Assembly: GCA_012521935.1 (NCBI GenBank)
Contig: JAAYLJ010000013.1
Location: forward strand, 1-9,935
DNA length: 9,935 nt
Direction: 5' to 3'
Source: Campylobacteraceae bacterium
GTDB lineage: Bacteria > Campylobacterota > Campylobacteria > Campylobacterales > Campylobacteraceae
Of the stretch, positions 6,213-9,935 are shown one piece after another. How positions within the stretch are numbered: position 1 is the stretch's first letter; every line of letters starts with the position of its first letter. The translations under genes were made by a program, and so were the position numbers. The notes below the pieces were generated by a model. The model did not search any database. It saw only the letters and a program-made list of their open reading frames with translations, and had not been told where the DNA came from.

Positions 6213-9200
6213 TAGCTAAGTTTTTTATATTTAGACCAATTTTTGCATGGGTTATCTCTCTTATCATTATGATTTCTGGCATAGTTTCTCTTTTTTTACT
6301 GCCAGTTGAACAGTACCCAGACATTGTGCCTCCGCAAGTTATCATCGTCACAACATATACTGGAGCTTCAGCTCAAACGGTTGAAAATAGTGTTACCCAA
6401 ATCATAGAACAACAGCTTACTGGGATCGATGGAATGATATATTTCTCATCAAGTAGTAGTTCATCTGGAACTTCTAGGATTAGAGTAACTTTTAAACAAG
6501 GAACCAACCCTGACATTGCTCAAGTACAAGTTCAAAATAAGGTTGAACAAATTCTCTCAAGACTTCCAGAGGTGGTGCAAAGAGAGGGTGTGAGAGTTTT
6601 CAAAACCCAAACAGACTTTTTAATGCTAGCTTCTATTTATGATTCAACTGGAAAGGCGGATAAAACTGACATATCTGACTTTTTAGTTAGCAATATTCAA
6701 GATAGTATAGCTAGGATTGATGGGGTTGGGGAGGTTAGAGTTTATGGTGGACAGTATGCTATGCGTATCTGGCTAGATCCATTTAAACTTGAAAAGTACT
6801 CTCTTATGCCACTAGATGTGCAAAACGCTATAAATGCTCAAAACTCACAAGCAAGTGCAGGGAGACTTGGAAGTATGCCAGCACTTGATCATCAGCAACT
6901 CTCAGTTACAGTTACTGCAAGAAGTAAGTTTGAAAGAGTTGATGAGTTTGAAAATATTGTCTTAAAAAGCGACCCTAGTGGAAAAAGTGTAAAGATAAAA
7001 GATGTTGCTAGAGTGGAGATTGGGGCGCAAGAGTACAATAATGTCACCGCACTTAATAAATATCCATCTTCTGGGATATCTATCCAGCTTGCAAGTGGAG
7101 CAAATGCTGTTAAGACTGCAGAGCTAGTTAAAGAGTTTTTAAATGAAACGAAACAGATTTTGCCTGAGGGTTACGAGGTAGCCTATCCTAGAGACACTAC
7201 AGAGTTTATCAAAGCTTCCATTAATGAAGTTGTTAAAACCTTGATTGAAGCCATATTTTTAGTTGTTTTAGTAATGTTTTTATTCTTAAAAAGTTTTCGT
7301 GCCACTCTCATCCCTGCCATTGCTGTGCCAGTTGTCATACTTGGAACATTTGCGATACTAAATGTATTTGGCTACACAGTAAATACTTTAACCATGTTTG
7401 CCCTTGTTTTAGCCATTGGGCTTCTTGTCGATGATGCCATTGTAGTAGTTGAAAATGTTGAAAGAAATATGAAAGAGAAGAACTTAGAGCCAAAAGAGGC
7501 AACCATCCTATCAATGGAAGAGGTAACTGGAGCTTTGATAGGCATAACAACAGTGCTATCTATCGTCTTTTTACCTATGGCATTTTTTAGTGGCTCTACT
7601 GGGATTATCTATAAACAATTCTCCATTACCATCATTTCAGCCATGGTTTTATCTGTCATTGTAGCTTTAACGCTAACTCCCGCACTTTGTGCAACTATGC
7701 TTAAAAAAAGTGTTGAAAAAAAGAGGAAAAATCTACTTGATTACTTTGAGGATGGATTTACAAAATTTTCAAATCTATATAGAGTTTGGGTTGAAAAGAT
7801 TCTCCACACGCCAAAAAGATGGATGTTTATATATGCCCTAATCATAGCTTCATCAGCCTATGTTTTTGTTCTACTCCCTACGAGTTTTTTACCAAAAGAA
7901 GATCAAGGAAGTTTAATGGTGCAGTACACCCTGCCTGTTGGTGCCATAACTTCAAGAACAGTTGGAGCCGCGCAAGTGGTGGAGGATTATTTTTTAAATG
8001 AAGAGAAAGATAACTTAAATACTATATTTACAATTTCAGGTTATAGCTTTAGAAGTAGTGGACAAAATGTAGGAACAGCCTATGTTTCGCTAAAAAATTG
8101 GGATTTAAGAAAAGGTAAGGAGAATCATGTTGATTCCATTGCTATGAGGGCAAACAAAGCCTTTAGTAATCCAAAATCAAAATACTTCATTAGAGATGCA
8201 AGAGTTGTCACTATGAATCCAAGTGTCATTCAAGGATTAGGGGCTAGTGATGGGTTTGAATTTCAACTCTTAGCTAGCTCAGATACTACTAGAGAAAAGT
8301 TAAGTGAAGTAAAAGAAAATATCTTGCAAAGTGCTAGAGAGCACCAAAATATTAGTTCCATTAGAGCTGATGGAACGGAAGAATCACCTCAACTTAAAAT
8401 AGAGTATGACATAGATAAAGCTCTATCTTTGGGGCTTAGCTTAAAAGATATAGATAACACTTTAAGCGCTGCTTGGGGCGGGATATATGTAAATGACTTT
8501 GTGGATAAAACAAGGGTGAAAAGAGTTTACATTCAAGGAGATGCGCCTTTTAGGTCAGTTCCTGAGAATCTATATCTTTGGAAGGTTAAAAATAGTAGTG
8601 GAACTATGACTCCATTTAGTGAGTTTGCAAAATTTAGCTGGATATATGGACCTGAAGAGCTCACAAGATACAATGGTTTCATCTCATATGAAATTCAAGG
8701 AAGAGCCGCTGATGGAGTTAGCTCTGGAGACGCGCTAAGTAGCATGGATGACATAGCAAACTTTCATGCAGATGGAACGATGCATGCGTATAGTGGGGCT
8801 TCATATGAAGAGAAACTAGCAAGCAATCAAGCTTTTTTGCTTTACTCCATTTCACTACTTGTTGTCTTTTTATGTTTAGCTGCTCTTTATGAGAGTTGGA
8901 GTATTCCATTTTCAGTTATGATGGTAGTACCTCTTGGAGTTTTTGGGGCAGTTTTGGCGATATATTTTAGAGAACTTCACAATGATGTTTACTTCCAAAT
9001 CGCACTTTTAGCCACGATGGGACTGGCTTCAAAAAATGCCATATTGATAGTTGAATTTATAAACAGTGCTTATAAAAACGGTATGGGGCTCATTGAAGCT
9101 GCCATAAAAGGATCGGTTTTAAGATTAAGGCCAATCATCATGACTTCATTAGCTTTTGTAGCTGGCATCACGCCACTAGCTATCTCAAGTGGAGCTGGAG

Positions 9201-9349
9201 CAAACAGTAGGATAGCCATTGGTACAGGGATAATTGGTGGAACGATAACTGCAACAGTGTTAGCGATATTTTTTGTACCACTGTTTTTTATCATAATTAA
9301 AAAGCTTTTTTCAAAAGATGAATTTAAAGAGGTGGATTTGGCTAGCTAG
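6209..9349 (+). CDS. RND multidrug efflux transporter, HAE1 family (AcrB/CmeB type)
   Basis: This is the inner-membrane proton-driven pump of a tripartite efflux system. It has 1046 residues, essentially AcrB's length, and is complete. TM1 begins at FFIFRPIFAWVISLII, followed by the LPVEQYPDIVPPQV signature (31-44). The proton-relay residues are present: D408 and D409 in TM4 (GLLVDDAIVVVEN), K942 in TM10 (GLASKNAILIVEF) and R974 in LRLRPIIMTS. The two large periplasmic porter regions lie at about 35-335 and 560-870, and the second contains SSGQNVGTAYVSLKNW, an HAE1 hallmark. This identifies a drug/amphiphile pump rather than a heavy-metal (HME) pump. A run of seven serines (80-86) sits in the N-terminal porter domain. 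The start overlaps the adaptor stop. No outer-membrane channel gene follows; the next gene is maf. Substrate range is not predictable. Confidence 0.95.
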   Translation: MIAKFFIFRPIFAWVISLIIMISGIVSLFLLPVEQYPDIVPPQVIIVTTYTGASAQTVENSVTQIIEQQLTGIDGMIYFSSSSSSSGTSRIRVTFKQGTNPDIAQVQVQNKVEQILSRLPEVVQREGVRVFKTQTDFLMLASIYDSTGKADKTDISDFLVSNIQDSIARIDGVGEVRVYGGQYAMRIWLDPFKLEKYSLMPLDVQNAINAQNSQASAGRLGSMPALDHQQLSVTVTARSKFERVDEFENIVLKSDPSGKSVKIKDVARVEIGAQEYNNVTALNKYPSSGISIQLASGANAVKTAELVKEFLNETKQILPEGYEVAYPRDTTEFIKASINEVVKTLIEAIFLVVLVMFLFLKSFRATLIPAIAVPVVILGTFAILNVFGYTVNTLTMFALVLAIGLLVDDAIVVVENVERNMKEKNLEPKEATILSMEEVTGALIGITTVLSIVFLPMAFFSGSTGIIYKQFSITIISAMVLSVIVALTLTPALCATMLKKSVEKKRKNLLDYFEDGFTKFSNLYRVWVEKILHTPKRWMFIYALIIASSAYVFVLLPTSFLPKEDQGSLMVQYTLPVGAITSRTVGAAQVVEDYFLNEEKDNLNTIFTISGYSFRSSGQNVGTAYVSLKNWDLRKGKENHVDSIAMRANKAFSNPKSKYFIRDARVVTMNPSVIQGLGASDGFEFQLLASSDTTREKLSEVKENILQSAREHQNISSIRADGTEESPQLKIEYDIDKALSLGLSLKDIDNTLSAAWGGIYVNDFVDKTRVKRVYIQGDAPFRSVPENLYLWKVKNSSGTMTPFSEFAKFSWIYGPEELTRYNGFISYEIQGRAADGVSSGDALSSMDDIANFHADGTMHAYSGASYEEKLASNQAFLLYSISLLVVFLCLAALYESWSIPFSVMMVVPLGVFGAVLAIYFRELHNDVYFQIALLATMGLASKNAILIVEFINSAYKNGMGLIEAAIKGSVLRLRPIIMTSLAFVAGITPLAISSGAGANSRIAIGTGIIGGTITATVLAIFFVPLFFIIIKKLFSKDEFKEVDLAS

Positions 9350-9358
9350 TGCGCCCCT

Positions 9359-9385
9359 TAAGCAAAATGATAAAAATGCCGATAT
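9359..9385 (+). promoter_or_regulatory. Candidate sigma28-type promoter of maf
   Basis: CGATAT at 9380-9385 (preceded by GC, as in the FliA -10 GCCGATAA) repeats the flagellin -10 exactly. TAAGCA at 9359-9364 lies 15 bases upstream, a partial match to TAAAGT. A sigma70 -10-like TATGAT (9383-9388) overlaps it, so the sigma factor is uncertain. No terminator hairpin was found between the pump gene and maf, so read-through from the efflux operon is also possible. Confidence 0.45.
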
Positions 9386-9398
9386 GATAGAAGTTTCT

Positions 9399-9405
9399 AA
9401 AAAGG
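9399..9405 (+). promoter_or_regulatory. Shine-Dalgarno that favours a TTG start for maf
   Basis: AAAAAGG lies 6 bases before TTG at 9412. The only ATG near the gene start (9433) has no purine-rich sequence at the right distance. An in-frame TAA at 9406-9408 rules out any start further upstream. Confidence 0.65.
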
Positions 9406-9411
9406 TAAATT

Positions 9412-9935
9412 TTGCAACTATATGATTTGAATATGAATGCTCTAAAGAGCGTGGACTTGGTACTGTTTTCAAAGATTTTTTCCATATCTGGCAATAATAG
9501 GTATGAGGTTTTTGTCGATCCAAAAGACTCACTTAATGTAAATATTTTAGATAGGACTAAAAACGCTATATTTTATGAGGGCAAACCTGTTGATGAGATA
9601 GTTGCAGCAACTGATGAGTTTGAAAAAAAGCACAATAGATATCCGATTTTGTTTATTTATGGTGTTGGAAATGGGCTTTTTTTAAAACTACTTTTGAAAA
9701 ACCAAAATCACTTCCGTATCTATGTGATAGAGCCTGAACTGGAGCTTTTATACATAGCGCTTAACTTGCTTGATTTTAGTGAAGATATTAAAAATAGGCG
9801 GATTGTTTTTCTTGATGGTAAAGATGTTAGTTTTAGTACTGGAGTTGAAATATTTAGCGATAAAGATATAAAAGTCTTTTGCAAAACATATCATCTTGAG
9901 CCAAATATCTCCTACTATGATAGTTTTTTTACGGA
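9412..9935 (+). CDS. maf: Maf-family (DUF115) flagellin glycosylation / motility accessory protein, N-terminal part (runs off the right edge)
   Basis: Maf (motility accessory factor) proteins are cytoplasmic and needed for flagellin glycosylation and filament assembly in Campylobacter, Helicobacter and Aeromonas; several are thought to transfer pseudaminic or legionaminic acid. I translated 174 codons. The N-terminus LYDLNMNALKS fits the family's short N-x-x-AL motif. A Rossmann-like segment follows: YPILFIYGVGNGLFLKLLLK (77-96), then VIEPELELLYIALNLLDFS (105-123), both typical of the Maf N-terminal domain. The catalytic DUF115 core is mostly beyond the window. TTG at 9412 is the likely start (Shine-Dalgarno 6 bases before); with ATG at 9433 the protein would lose the conserved first residues. 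Flagellin lies 4.5 kb upstream, across the efflux pair. Family assignment is strong; the transferred sugar is unknown. Confidence 0.85.
   Translation, partial: MQLYDLNMNALKSVDLVLFSKIFSISGNNRYEVFVDPKDSLNVNILDRTKNAIFYEGKPVDEIVAATDEFEKKHNRYPILFIYGVGNGLFLKLLLKNQNHFRIYVIEPELELLYIALNLLDFSEDIKNRRIVFLDGKDVSFSTGVEIFSDKDIKVFCKTYHLEPNISYYDSFFT

Noticed and set aside
6446..6466. Run of seven serine codons in the pump as a possible slippage tract
   Set aside because: The codons are mixed (TCA, AGT, TCT), so there is no DNA-level homopolymer or clean repeat.
9341..9349. GCTAGCTAG palindrome at the end of the pump gene as a possible terminator or attachment site
   Set aside because: It is the last codons and stop of the gene, has no loop or T tract, and has no partner copy in the window.
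9433..9435. ATG as the start of maf
   Set aside because: No Shine-Dalgarno lies upstream, and it would remove conserved N-terminal residues; TTG at 9412 has a well-placed AAAAAGG.
1..9935. CRISPR arrays, tRNA/rRNA genes, insertion sequences, phage or defence systems
   Set aside because: No regularly spaced repeats, cloverleaf-like segments, transposase motifs or terminal repeats were seen; nearly all the sequence is accounted for by the genes listed.

Overview
The window comes from an AT-rich epsilonproteobacterium (Campylobacterota), most likely Campylobacter or a close relative. This rests on three things: the flagellin ends and D1 region are of the Campylobacter/Helicobacter type, the coding style is AT-rich, and a flagellin gene, a topA gene and a Maf-type flagellin-modification gene lie close together. 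No mobile element, CRISPR array, tRNA or rRNA was found. The window is mostly well-understood core and flagellar genes; its most interesting signals are regulatory.

Leftward block (1-3358, minus strand): topA (DNA topoisomerase I, TTG start) is followed with a 1-base overlap by a YfcE-type metallophosphoesterase (GTG start). That gene overlaps by 14 bases the start of a CPA2-type cation:proton antiporter, which runs off the left edge. The tight overlaps suggest one operon from an extended -10 promoter at about 3350-3358. A perfect 9-bp inverted repeat sits on the presumed topA transcription start.

Flagellin block (3396-5005, plus strand): the flagellin gene diverges from topA. It has a sigma28 (FliA) type promoter with a run of eight T in the spacer, then a leader of about 40 nt. 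The leader folds into two adjacent stem-loops, each with GGA in its loop, the second holding the Shine-Dalgarno sequence. This is the architecture expected of CsrA-controlled flagellin mRNA. A terminator hairpin follows the gene.

Efflux block (5021-9349, plus strand): a lipoprotein membrane-fusion adaptor and an AcrB-like HAE1-family RND pump, joined by an ATGA stop/start overlap, form a two-gene efflux operon. No outer-membrane channel gene and no local repressor gene are present in the window.

Right edge (9359-9935, plus strand): the 5' part of a Maf-family (DUF115) flagellin glycosylation/motility accessory gene, probably starting at TTG. It is preceded by a CGATAT box resembling the flagellin -10. 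From memory, Helicobacter pylori keeps maf-like HP0114, flaB (HP0115) and topA (HP0116) side by side. The present order could therefore be that neighbourhood with an efflux operon between flagellin and maf.

In functional terms, flagellin and Maf supply the filament subunit and its probable glycosylation, the RND pair expels toxic compounds, and topA-yfcE-antiporter is a housekeeping operon. All intergenic gaps are shorter than 160 bases and each is accounted for below.
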